Shown one piece after another: positions 47,066 through 55,022 of a DNA stretch of 64,000 nucleotides (positions within the stretch are counted from its first letter, which is position 1; every line of letters begins with the position of its first letter). Position numbers and translations under genes: made by a program. The notes below the pieces were generated by a model. The model was not told the origin of the DNA and ran no database searches. It was given only the letters and a program-made list of their open reading frames with translations. Source of the stretch: Marinomonas gallaica (lineage in GTDB: Bacteria > Pseudomonadota > Gammaproteobacteria > Pseudomonadales > Marinomonadaceae); assembly GCF_001639745.1 (NCBI RefSeq), contig NZ_LTAX01000004.1:124001-188000 (forward strand), written 5' to 3'.

Positions 47066-47121
47066 ACGAACCTCCTACAAGATAAAGGTCATGGCGTACG
47101 TTGACGACTTACTAATAAAAG

Positions 47122-48267
47122 TTACGACACAGATTCCAAAGCAATCAAAATACGGTTCATGGCTTGTTCTAATTGTGATCTTGAACAACCAAAGTTTAGG
47201 CGAATAAACCCAGGTGCGCCAAAGCCTGATCCATCAGAAATACCAACACCAGCTTTTAAAAAGAAATTATGTGGGTCTTCAAGGTCATATTCGCGTACGT
47301 CGAGCCATGCTAAATAGGTCGCATCATGATCAGCCATTTTGATTTGGCTACCTTGAATCCTTTCTCGCAGATAGTCGCGATTACCTTTTAAATAGCTTAA
47401 TAAGGCGTCGTGCCAAGCTGCGCCGTCCTTATAGGCGGCTTCGGCTGCAACCAAGGCTAACAAGTTTGGTGCAGGAATGAGGGCTTCACGCGCTTTTTTG
47501 AAGCATTGACGCAGAGTGGGATTAGCAATAACAGCGAAGGCATAGCAAAGCCCTGCAATGTTAAACGTTTTTGACGGAGCCATTAAGATAACACTGCGCT
47601 GTGCTGCGTCTTCGTTCAAGCTGGCGAACGGGATGTGTTTCGCATCTGATAAGATTAAATCACAATGAATTTCGTCAGAAACGACTAATAAATCATGGCG
47701 TTGAGCGATTGAGTGAATCGCAAGCAGTTCTTCTTGAGTGTATACCGTGGCCCCAGGATTATGCGGGTTACATAAAAGCAGCATCTTTGCGTCTGCTTTT
47801 TTGCATGATTCTTCCAAACTCCCCAAATCGACAGACCAGCGATTTCCTTTGAGTACGAAAGGTATTTTGTCTAGCGATCGTTCAGACATTTCAGGTGCTT
47901 TGGTGAGGTGATAATACACTGGGCTGGGCACAATGATGCGATCACCTTCCTCGGTCAAGGCTCTAACGCACAAATGCAGTGCGCATACGAGGCCTGGTAA
48001 GTGTATTAAGTGGGCAGTAGCTGGTTGCCAGTTGTAGTGCTTAAGGCAGTGCTCTTGAATGGCTTTGACCAGTGATGTTGGCGTATGGGTATAGCCGAAG
48101 ACACCTTCTTGAACTCGATCTGTTAATGCATCCTTTACACAACTAGGTGCATCGAAGTCCATATCAGCAATCCACATAGGGATGACATCAGAAGGATATT
48201 TGCTCCATTTGTCACTGTTATGGTTGCTTCTGTCGATAATTTCATCGAACTGAGGCGCCTGACTCAT
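47122..48267 (-). CDS. MalY/PatB family PLP-dependent cystathionine beta-lyase/aminotransferase
   Basis: The 381-residue protein starts FDEIIDRSNHNSDKWSKYP, the usual MalY/PatB beginning, and has VVSDEIHCDLIL and the PLP lysine in MAPSKTFNIAGL. Such enzymes split cystathionine or S-cysteine conjugates. ATG 48267 follows AAGGAGTTT at good spacing, so it is preferred to the further in-frame ATG 48300. Confidence 0.88.
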   Translation of the reverse strand: MSQAPQFDEIIDRSNHNSDKWSKYPSDVIPMWIADMDFDAPSCVKDALTDRVQEGVFGYTHTPTSLVKAIQEHCLKHYNWQPATAHLIHLPGLVCALHLCVRALTEEGDRIIVPSPVYYHLTKAPEMSERSLDKIPFVLKGNRWSVDLGSLEESCKKADAKMLLLCNPHNPGATVYTQEELLAIHSIAQRHDLLVVSDEIHCDLILSDAKHIPFASLNEDAAQRSVILMAPSKTFNIAGLCYAFAVIANPTLRQCFKKAREALIPAPNLLALVAAEAAYKDGAAWHDALLSYLKGNRDYLRERIQGSQIKMADHDATYLAWLDVREYDLEDPHNFFLKAGVGISDGSGFGAPGFIRLNFGCSRSQLEQAMNRILIALESVS

Positions 48268-48405
48268 ATAAACTCCTTGTGTGGTAGTTGTGTTGTTCAT
48301 CCAGTGTCAATTTTCATACTGCCACAACCTAAAGAAGTAGAAACACTAAATTCGTTGTGTATGACGCTTTTGGATAAATTATGTTGTTGAAGTTCAAGCG
48401 TTGCG

Positions 48406-48425
48406 TTGACCCTGATAAGGGTCAA
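48406..48425. promoter_or_regulatory. Palindrome TTGACCCT-N4-AGGGTCAA, possible operator
   Basis: A perfect 8-bp inverted repeat lies in the 327-bp gap between the divergent MalY/PatB and betI genes, about 170 bp upstream of betI. It looks like a dimeric regulator site. I cannot tell which regulator binds. The rest of the gap contains an A/T-rich stretch and no gene. Confidence 0.4.
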
Positions 48426-48594
48426 GGAAAAATTTTAAAATTTTTTTTAGGCCGCAATGCCTTGTCGCTCAAGACTTAGCAGCTATTGTGCAAGCGTAAC
48501 ATGAACTATTTAGAGCTATTAAGGGTTGACCATCCCTGAGCAAAGTGACTACTATAGTTTTTATTAAATGGTTGTTTAACAAAAAGGGATCCAA

Positions 48595-49179
48595 ATGCCA
48601 AAAGTTGGAATGCCAGAAATCAGAAAACCGCAACTTATTGAAGCAACCATATCAGCTATTGATGAACACGGTTTTCCTGGCGCGACGGTGAGCGTAATCA
48701 GCAAAAAGGCAGGTGTTTCACCCGCCATCATCAATCACTACTTCGGTGGTAAAGATGGTTTGCTCGAAGAAACGATGCGTAGCCTGATTAAAGAGTTTTT
48801 TGAAGTGTTACACAGCGAGTTATATCTAACTCGTGATGGTGATATTTTCGAAAAGGCGATGGCGATTGTAAGAGCCAGTATTAGCCAATCTCAGACACGA
48901 CCACAAGTGGTTAAAACGTGGATGGGGTTTTGGGCATCGGCTATGCATAAGCCAGCGCTGTATAGATTACAAAATGTATATTCACGTCGCTTACTGAGCT
49001 GTTTGGTGGTTGTGTTTCGTGAACGCTTTGAGAAAGAGCGTGCACGAGAGATTGCCTTCACGGTCGCTGCGATGATTGATGGTATGTGGTTACGCGGCTC
49101 CCTAGCCGGTGGCATAGACAGTCAGCATGCAGCAAACATGATTAATGAATACATTTCATTCGTGTTGAAACAACCGTAA
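48595..49179 (+). CDS. betI: TetR-type transcriptional repressor BetI
   Basis: BetI is the choline-sensing repressor of glycine betaine synthesis and choline uptake genes. The 194-residue protein has the TetR helix-turn-helix (TVSVISKKAGVSPAIINHYF) and starts PKVGMPEIRKPQLIEATISA, typical of BetI. It precedes choXWV in the same direction with a 105-nt spacer. No betB/betA genes follow, so it probably controls choline uptake here. Confidence 0.93.
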   Translation: MPKVGMPEIRKPQLIEATISAIDEHGFPGATVSVISKKAGVSPAIINHYFGGKDGLLEETMRSLIKEFFEVLHSELYLTRDGDIFEKAMAIVRASISQSQTRPQVVKTWMGFWASAMHKPALYRLQNVYSRRLLSCLVVVFRERFEKERAREIAFTVAAMIDGMWLRGSLAGGIDSQHAANMINEYISFVLKQP

Positions 49180-49284
49180 CGAGCAAGCCCCCAAGGATGG
49201 GGAACTTGGTAGGGTGTGAATCGATTTTTTATATTTAGAGAGGCCTTTGTTGCGCTCTAACAATGTATCCATAGGAGATAGATT

Positions 49285-50214
49285 ATGTTGAATTTGAAAC
49301 ACACTACACTTGCTGTATGCATCGCGGGTGCATCCACATTTGCTGCTGCAGATTGTTCTACCGTTCGTTTCTCTGATGTAGGTTGGACAGATATCACCGC
49401 CACGACTGCGATCACGTCGACGGTATTAGAAGGTTTAGGTTACTCAACTAAAACACAGCTTCTATCTGTTCCGGTTACGTACACATCTCTTGCCAATGAT
49501 GATATCGACATCTTCCTAGGCAACTGGATGCCAACGATGGAAGCGGATATCGCACCGTACCTCAAAGCGGGTACGGTTGAAGACTTAGGGCCAAACTTAA
49601 CCGGTGCGAAATACACGCTAGCAGTGAGCCAAGCCGCTTATGATGGTGGCGTTAAAAGCTTTGCTGATATCGCGAAACACGCACGTGAGTTCAGCGGCCG
49701 TATTTACGGTATTGAGCCAGGCAACGATGGTAACCGCCTAATCCAAGATATGATTGACCAAAATGCTTTCGGCATGGGCGACTTCCAGCTTGTCGAGTCA
49801 AGCGAGGCTGGCATGCTGTCTCAGGTGAGTCGTAATGCTCGCCGTGATAAATGGATTGTCTTCCTAGGTTGGGAACCACACCCAATGAACGCTAACTTCG
49901 ACATGGCGTATCTAGAAGGTGGTGATGACTTCTTCGGTCCTAACTATGGTGGCGCTAACGTACATACCAACGTACGTAAAGGCTACCTTCAAGAATGTCC
50001 AAATGTAGGCAAGCTACTAACCAATCTAAATTTCTCCCTACAAATGGAGAATGAGGTGATGGGTGCGATTCTCGATGATGGTGATAAGCCAGAAATCGCT
50101 GCTCAGAAATGGCTAAAAGCCAATCCAGCGGTCTTGGATACCTGGTTAGACGGTGTGCAAACAACGTCTGGTGACAATGGCGTCGCAGCTGTAAAAAGCT
50201 CTCTGGGTCTATAA
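49285..50214 (+). CDS. choX: Choline ABC transporter substrate-binding protein
   Basis: ChoX captures choline in the periplasm for the ChoWV importer. The 309-residue protein has a signal peptide (VCIAGASTFAAA before DCSTVRFSDVGWTD) and the OpuAC fold with aromatic-box segments such as VTYTSLANDDIDIFLGNWMP and WIVFLGWEPHPMN. AGGAGATAG precedes the ATG. Two hairpins lie after its stop. Confidence 0.93.
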   Translation: MLNLKHTTLAVCIAGASTFAAADCSTVRFSDVGWTDITATTAITSTVLEGLGYSTKTQLLSVPVTYTSLANDDIDIFLGNWMPTMEADIAPYLKAGTVEDLGPNLTGAKYTLAVSQAAYDGGVKSFADIAKHAREFSGRIYGIEPGNDGNRLIQDMIDQNAFGMGDFQLVESSEAGMLSQVSRNARRDKWIVFLGWEPHPMNANFDMAYLEGGDDFFGPNYGGANVHTNVRKGYLQECPNVGKLLTNLNFSLQMENEVMGAILDDGDKPEIAAQKWLKANPAVLDTWLDGVQTTSGDNGVAAVKSSLGL

Positions 50215-50233
50215 CGAAGCAACCTTCGTTTTT
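50213..50233 (+). terminator. Short terminator-like hairpin after choX
   Basis: AACGAAG/CTTCGTT with a 4-nt loop and a T run overlaps the choX stop codon. It may partially stop transcription before choW, so that more binding protein than permease is made. Confidence 0.7.
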
Positions 50234-50242
50234 AAATGATCA

Positions 50243-50271
50243 AGTAAGCGCCGTGTTAAGCGGCGCTTACT
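50243..50271 (+). repeat. Perfect 11-bp hairpin between choX and choW
   Basis: AGTAAGCGCCG and CGGCGCTTACT flank a 7-nt loop. It lacks a T tract and lies 30 nt before the choW start, typical of an mRNA-stabilising or attenuating stem-loop downstream of a binding-protein gene. Confidence 0.75.
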
Positions 50272-50301
50272 GCAAGATGAAAGTTGTTTGGAGACCCTCA
50301 T

Positions 50302-51147
50302 ATGAATTGGCTAACAGAGCACAAAATTCCACTCGGCGATACCATGGAGACCTTTGTAAATTGGTTGATTGATGTTGCTTCGTTCTTTTTCGATTTTATT
50401 TCCGTTACTTTAGAAACCCTGATTTTTAGCATGGTGGATGGCCTAGAATGGATGAATCCATTCGCCGTCGTGGCCTGTGTGTTAGCCCTAGTTTGGTGGT
50501 TACATCGTAGTCTTGGGATCATGATATTCGTTGCCGCGTCGTTCATGTTGATTATGAATCTAGGCTACTGGCAAGAAACCTTACAAACGCTAGTGTTGGT
50601 AATCACAGCCACGACTATTAGTGTCTTGGTCGGTGTACCGATTGGTATTGCTGCCGCACACCGTCCAATGTTGTACACCGTATTGCGTCCGGTTTTGGAT
50701 TTGATGCAGACGATCCCGACGTTTGTTTATCTGATTCCAACCTTGATTCTATTTGGACTAGGTTATGTGCCGGGTCTGATTTCCACCATTATATTTGCCA
50801 TCGCCGCGCCAATTCGTCTGACCTATCTTGGTATCAGCAAAGTACCTAACGAGCTACGCGAAGCCGGTCTAGCTTTTGGTTGTACGAAAGCAAAACTGTT
50901 GTACAAAGTAGAATTACCAGCGGCGATGCCGAGCATCATGGCCGGGGTCACTCAATGTATCATGCTGTCTTTATCTATGGTGGTCATCGCAGCATTAGTA
51001 GGCGCTGACGGTCTTGGTAAACCGGTTATACGTGCATTGAATACGGTAAACATTTCGCAAGGCTTTGAAGCGGGTGTGGCCATTGTATTGGTTGCCATCA
51101 TGCTTGATCGTATCTGTAAAACACCATCTTCAAAAGCGGAGGGCTAA
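50302..51147 (+). CDS. choW: Choline ABC transporter permease
   Basis: The 281-residue permease has a first amphipathic segment then about six membrane helices, with the ABC-interacting loop ELREAGLAFGCTKAKLLYKV near residue 190. ATG 50302 follows TTTGGAG. It is 3 nt from choV, and the set resembles the ProW/OpuAB family. Confidence 0.93.
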   Translation: MNWLTEHKIPLGDTMETFVNWLIDVASFFFDFISVTLETLIFSMVDGLEWMNPFAVVACVLALVWWLHRSLGIMIFVAASFMLIMNLGYWQETLQTLVLVITATTISVLVGVPIGIAAAHRPMLYTVLRPVLDLMQTIPTFVYLIPTLILFGLGYVPGLISTIIFAIAAPIRLTYLGISKVPNELREAGLAFGCTKAKLLYKVELPAAMPSIMAGVTQCIMLSLSMVVIAALVGADGLGKPVIRALNTVNISQGFEAGVAIVLVAIMLDRICKTPSSKAEG

Positions 51148-51150
51148 GTT

Positions 51151-52332
51151 ATGCCAATGGTTCAAATTGAAAATTTAGACATCGTTTTTGGTAACCAGAA
51201 ACTTGAATCATTACGACTGCTTGATAAAGGAATGAGCCGCTCTGAAATTTTAGCGCGAACGGGCGATGTCGTCGGGGTTCAAGATGCGACGATTTCAGTA
51301 GAAGAAGGTGAAATTTGTGTCCTGATGGGGCTGTCTGGGTCGGGCAAATCGACACTGCTGCGTGCTGTAAACGGCTTGAATAAAGTGGCGCGTGGTCGCT
51401 GCTTGGTGAAAGACGGTGAACGTATGGTTGATATGGCGAAATGTGATGAAAACACACTGCGTCATATGCGTACCAATCGAGTTTCAATGGTATTCCAAAG
51501 CTTCGCTTTAATGCCTTGGATGACCGTGCTTGAAAACGTGGCATTTGGTTTAGAAATGCAGGGCATGGGCAAGAAAGAGCGTGAAGAGCGTGCTAACAAA
51601 CAGCTGAAGATGGTAGGTCTGTACGACTGGCGCGATAAGAAGCCAGATGAACTGTCCGGTGGTATGCGTCAGCGAGTTGGCTTGGCTCGAGCGTTCGTTA
51701 TGGATTCTGACATCCTGCTAATGGATGAGCCATTCTCGGCACTGGACCCATTGATTCGCTCGCAATTGCAAGATGAATTGATTGAGCTACAAAAGCGCTT
51801 AAAGAAAACCATCATCTTCGTGAGTCATGATCTGGATGAAGCATTAAAAATCGGTTCTAAAATTGCCATCATGGAATCAGCTCGAATCATTCAAGAAGAT
51901 GTGCCAGAACAGATTGTTCTGAACCCCGCTACGGAATACGTAGAAAAGTTTGTAGCACACACGAACCCGCTTAATGTCTTGCGTGGTACAGCATTGATGA
52001 CGCCGCTGGATCAAGTGGCGCAGTTAGATGACTTGTATCGAGTGAGTGAGCATCTATCCCTTAATATCCAAGCAGGCGTCCTAAAAGAAGCCTTGTCTCA
52101 TGGTCAGAATATTGCGCTGAGTAAATGGGATGACAGCATGGACATAGAGAATATGCCTGAAAATACAATCGTTGTTGCACCTGTCGATATTTCCATGCGC
52201 GATGCCGTTGAAATTCGCTACCAAACCAAGCAACCGATCGTTTTGCAAGATAATGGTCAGTGTGTCGGAGTGTTGGGTGATCATCAGTTCTATCATGCTC
52301 TATTAGGTAAGCACTTTAGTCGCGCTTCCTAA
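51151..52332 (+). CDS. choV: Choline ABC transporter ATP-binding protein
   Basis: The 393-residue ATPase powers choline import. It has the Walker A GLSGSGKST, signature LSGGMRQRVGLARAF, Walker B ILLMDEPFSALDP and H-loop VSHDLDEALK; the C-terminal about 110 residues form a CBS-like regulatory region, as in ProV-type proteins. The operon ends at the terminator at 52522. Confidence 0.94.
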   Translation: MPMVQIENLDIVFGNQKLESLRLLDKGMSRSEILARTGDVVGVQDATISVEEGEICVLMGLSGSGKSTLLRAVNGLNKVARGRCLVKDGERMVDMAKCDENTLRHMRTNRVSMVFQSFALMPWMTVLENVAFGLEMQGMGKKEREERANKQLKMVGLYDWRDKKPDELSGGMRQRVGLARAFVMDSDILLMDEPFSALDPLIRSQLQDELIELQKRLKKTIIFVSHDLDEALKIGSKIAIMESARIIQEDVPEQIVLNPATEYVEKFVAHTNPLNVLRGTALMTPLDQVAQLDDLYRVSEHLSLNIQAGVLKEALSHGQNIALSKWDDSMDIENMPENTIVVAPVDISMRDAVEIRYQTKQPIVLQDNGQCVGVLGDHQFYHALLGKHFSRAS

Positions 52333-52521
52333 TTATTGTATTCGTGAAATCAAAACGGTTTTGGTGAAATCAGGATAAAGAGTATCTAGTCGAATAAAGC
52401 AAACGTGACGCTTTATTCGACTGAATTCTGTAGGGGAAGGGGTATTTCTTTGTCTTGATGGATCCACTTATTCTTAACGAGCCCCAACGTTATTAAGCAT
52501 CACACAAGTTGAAACAAACTG

Positions 52522-52554
52522 AAGCCCTTAGCACACATGTGCTAAGGGCTTTTT
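52522..52554 (+). terminator. Rho-independent terminator of the choXWV operon
   Basis: A perfect 13-bp stem AAGCCCTTAGCAC/GTGCTAAGGGCTT with loop ACAT ends in T residues, about 190 nt after the choV stop. Confidence 0.93.
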
Positions 52555-52614
52555 CTTGGAATCCAAGGTCGCATAGTATTTCGTATCTGAAGGGCTAAAG
52601 AAGTGCGCTATTAT

Positions 52615-52630
52615 CGATCAATATTGATCG
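52615..52630. promoter_or_regulatory. Perfect 16-bp palindrome CGATCAATATTGATCG
   Basis: The palindrome lies 14 bp upstream of the hsdR-like start codon at 52645, where an operator or promoter-overlapping site would be expected. It may be a remnant of the control region of a lost restriction locus. The binding protein is unknown. Confidence 0.45.
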
Positions 52631-52644
52631 TTAAGGATGCCTCT

Positions 52645-52707
52645 ATGTCTCACGGAATCAACAAAGCCAATCTCACCGAAACTGACATTATTACCAAGCT
52701 GATTTGA
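52645..52707 (+). pseudogene. Relic of type I restriction subunit gene hsdR, N-terminus only
   Basis: ATG with AAGGA upstream is followed by 20 codons reading NKANLTETDIITKLI, the typical N-terminus of type I HsdR (usually continuing into a catalytic nuclease domain of about 1000 residues). A TGA follows at 52705-52707 and nothing of HsdR is seen beyond. This suggests a large deletion. Identification rests on recognition of the N-terminal motif, not on a search. Confidence 0.6.
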
Positions 52708-52781
52708 CCCACATTGAAAACCGTGGGATAGGGCGGTTGTTGTAGCAGCGGCTGCATGATTTGTTGGTAATTTGGAATCAT
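52650..52781 (-). pseudogene. Possible relic of an Mrr-like restriction gene, N-terminus only
   Basis: On the minus strand an ATG at 52781 preceded by AAGGA opens MIPNYQQIMQPLLQQ, which resembles the first residues of Mrr-type restriction proteins. The similarity stops after about 15 residues and the frame then runs antisense through the hsdR relic to a stop. If correct, the two relics are the 5' ends of convergent genes joined by a deletion. The identification is tentative. Confidence 0.35.
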
Positions 52782-53107
52782 TTTGCTTGTCCTTAAACAC
52801 TCAATGTTGCCTTTTAAATCTTAAGCTGAGCTAACTTGCACTGCTCATTATACAAGTAATAATCGTTTGTCGTACTGGAATGGTGGCTTGAGTTCTAGGA
52901 CGTCTACACTATCAAAGTCCAAGCCTAGAATCCGAATCATGTTTAGCCGTTAGTTGGGGATTTTTTAGCAGACAGTTTTCGATAAATAGGAGTGTCATTT
53001 TTGTACTCATTGTTGCCTTTAGTGTAAATAAAATGGTTTTAATGTGTTTGGTTTAATATAATTCTTTTAGTAAGAGGTGAGTTAGATTTTTGTTCGAAAC
53101 TTAAGAA

Positions 53108-53260
53108 ATGAAGGCATTTTTTGAGGGGCTTTTAAGGTTAGTGACCACCGTTTGGCTGATTTTATTGCGCTTAACTAAGCGAGTCCGAAAAGTTGTTGTG
53201 AAAGTGCAGAAGGTATCCAAACGTGAGACAGGTTTTCTATATTGTAAGTGTGAGCATTAG
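53108..53260 (+). CDS. Possible 50-codon small membrane/cationic protein ORF
   Basis: An ATG frame (MKAFFEGLLRLVTTVWLILL then a basic segment TKRVRKVVVKVQKVSKRE) overlaps the first 38 nt of the binding-protein gene. It could be a small membrane protein or a coupling leader. The ribosome site is weak and there is no homology to lean on, so it may be chance. Confidence 0.2.
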   Translation: MKAFFEGLLRLVTTVWLILLRLTKRVRKVVVKVQKVSKRETGFLYCKCEH

Positions 53261-54245
53261 TTTTATTTTTGCGATGGTTGGTAATGCGTCTGCTGAGGAT
53301 CAGAAAACGGTTTATATGGCTGTGTGGCGAGGATGTGAGGAAGCATGTCTGGGCTTTAAAGACTATATGGAAAACAGGGGGACGCCGGTCAATATCATTG
53401 TGCGTGATGCCAACCGTGATAAGTCTAAATTGCCGGAATTTCTTGCAGAAGCTAAACGAATAGAGCCTGACTTGGTTGTTACGTGGGGAACTAGCGTCAG
53501 CAAAGCCATGATTGGAACTTATAAAGAGTATGGTAGCGCTACTAAATTGGGGAATATTCCCGTGCTGTTTATGCTCGTTGCTGATCCATTAGGTGCCGAT
53601 ATTATTGCGTCTAAAGAAGAAAGTGGACGACCTACGGTGACAGGGGTCCGCAACCGCATTAGTGAAAAGGTGCAGATCAATGCCATGCGAGAGTATTTTC
53701 CAGTTTATAGAGTAGGAGTACTGTATTCATCTGCCGAGCTTAACTCAGTATTGAACACAGAAAAACTGCGTGAACTGTCCTTAGAAATGGGGTTTTCTTT
53801 AGTTGAAGAAACCTATGAATTAGATGCTCAAGGTAAACCTATTCCGAATCAGTTCGATCGTAAAATGGCTGCTTTGGCCGCACAAGATATTGACGTTGTG
53901 TACGTTGGTTCCAGCTCTTACAACCTAGCGAATCAAGATGCCTTTACGGAAGCGGCTATACGTTATGGTTTGCCCGTGGCCAGTGCTTACAACTCGATGG
54001 TGACGAACTCTTCAGCGTTGATTTCCGTTTCCAATAAGTACTATAGAGTGGGGTTGTTAGCGGCCAATCAGGCCAATAAAATTCTGTTGGATAATGCGCA
54101 GCCAGGCAGTCTGCCTATTGCTGACCTGAGTGGTTACTCAATGGCTATTAATGTGTCTGTAGCCCGTAGAATGCAGCTTTACCCGCCGATCCAGCTATTA
54201 CGCTTTGCCGATTATGTGAATGTTAAGATTAAGGGTATAAACTAA
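53223..54245 (+). CDS. ABC transporter substrate-binding protein (TrpX/COG2984 type)
   Basis: The 340-residue periplasmic protein has a signal peptide (FYIVSVSISFIFAMVGNASA) and the two-lobed fold of ABC substrate-binding proteins of the TrpX-like group, with ALAAQDIDVVYVGSSSYNL. It begins at GTG after GAAGG. No permease or ATPase gene is near, so it may work with a transporter encoded elsewhere. The ligand is unknown. Confidence 0.82.
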   Translation: MRQVFYIVSVSISFIFAMVGNASAEDQKTVYMAVWRGCEEACLGFKDYMENRGTPVNIIVRDANRDKSKLPEFLAEAKRIEPDLVVTWGTSVSKAMIGTYKEYGSATKLGNIPVLFMLVADPLGADIIASKEESGRPTVTGVRNRISEKVQINAMREYFPVYRVGVLYSSAELNSVLNTEKLRELSLEMGFSLVEETYELDAQGKPIPNQFDRKMAALAAQDIDVVYVGSSSYNLANQDAFTEAAIRYGLPVASAYNSMVTNSSALISVSNKYYRVGLLAANQANKILLDNAQPGSLPIADLSGYSMAINVSVARRMQLYPPIQLLRFADYVNVKIKGIN

Positions 54246-54276
54246 TACAGTTTGGCAAAGAGTGTGGTCTTTAAGT

Positions 54277-54304
54277 AGCATTGATACACACTAATCAGTG
54301 CTTT
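54277..54304. terminator. Hairpin between convergent genes, possible terminator
   Basis: AGCATTGAT and ATCAGTGCT form a 9-bp stem with one G-T pair and an 8-nt loop, followed by TT. It lies between the binding-protein gene and the convergent exporter gene. Confidence 0.5.
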
Positions 54305-54324
54305 AATGTAGTGAAAACAAATCT

Positions 54325-54927
54325 TTAGATTGTCGCAATTTGAAACGCGATGACAATCATAATGAGGGCGTTGAGGCGGTTGAACCAACGCCAAAACCTG
54401 ATATTGCCTACCCAGCGAGTCATGCTACGACCGATCAATGTAAGCCCGAAGAACCAGACGATGGAAGCGCAGATCCCCCCGGCGATGAAATTCCACTGAA
54501 AATTTTGCCATGCGAGTGACAAGCTCCCCATTAGCACCATGGTGTCTAGATAAAAATGTGGATTAAGCCATGTTACAGCAAGCCCCATGAGTAAAACTGT
54601 TTTCAGCGGCGCTAGTTGTCTGGATTGCGATAATATAATGCTCTCGTCATGCCGGCTTGCTTGCCATTTGGTGTATGCGTACCACAGCAGAAAAGCCACT
54701 CCCGCCCATTTTGAAGCTGTCAGTATCCATGGTTGGCTTTGTACCAAATAACCAAACCCAAACGCTCCTAAACTCATGGACAGAGCATCGCTAATAATAA
54801 AGATGCTAGCCATCAGCCAGCCATAGTGTCGTTTAATAGCTTGTTCAAATAGGAACGCATTTTGGGCTCCTACCGCAATAATCAAACTTCCACCTGTAAG
54901 TAAACCAGTTGTAAAGCTAATGAACAT
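54325..54927 (-). CDS. argO: LysE/ArgO family amino acid exporter
   Basis: The 200-residue inner-membrane protein has about five to six hydrophobic segments and the LysE start (FTTGLLTGGSLIIAVGAQNAF). ArgO exports arginine and some analogues. It is divergent from a LysR regulator of the ArgP type, its known activator in E. coli, so the symbol is used on homology and context. Confidence 0.88.
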   Translation of the reverse strand: MFISFTTGLLTGGSLIIAVGAQNAFLFEQAIKRHYGWLMASIFIISDALSMSLGAFGFGYLVQSQPWILTASKWAGVAFLLWYAYTKWQASRHDESIILSQSRQLAPLKTVLLMGLAVTWLNPHFYLDTMVLMGSLSLAWQNFQWNFIAGGICASIVWFFGLTLIGRSMTRWVGNIRFWRWFNRLNALIMIVIAFQIATI

Positions 54928-55022
54928 TGTATGTCTTCACTGTTAATCAAATTGAATTAAAGTGTATGATGAATAATATGTTTAGTTGAGTTAATTAAAC
55001 TTTATCTGGATTAATTATTTTA
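54928..55022. promoter_or_regulatory. argO-argP divergent promoter region
   Basis: This 95-bp AT-rich spacer carries the promoters of both genes and the likely ArgP binding site. TTAATC-N6-AATTAA (near 54941-54958) and TTAATTAA (near 54998) are candidate half-sites, chosen by eye. Confidence 0.5.

Noticed and set aside
49180..49284. Terminator between betI and choX
   Set aside because: CCCCC and GGGG with flanking CAAG/CTTG can pair weakly but no T tract follows; support is too thin.
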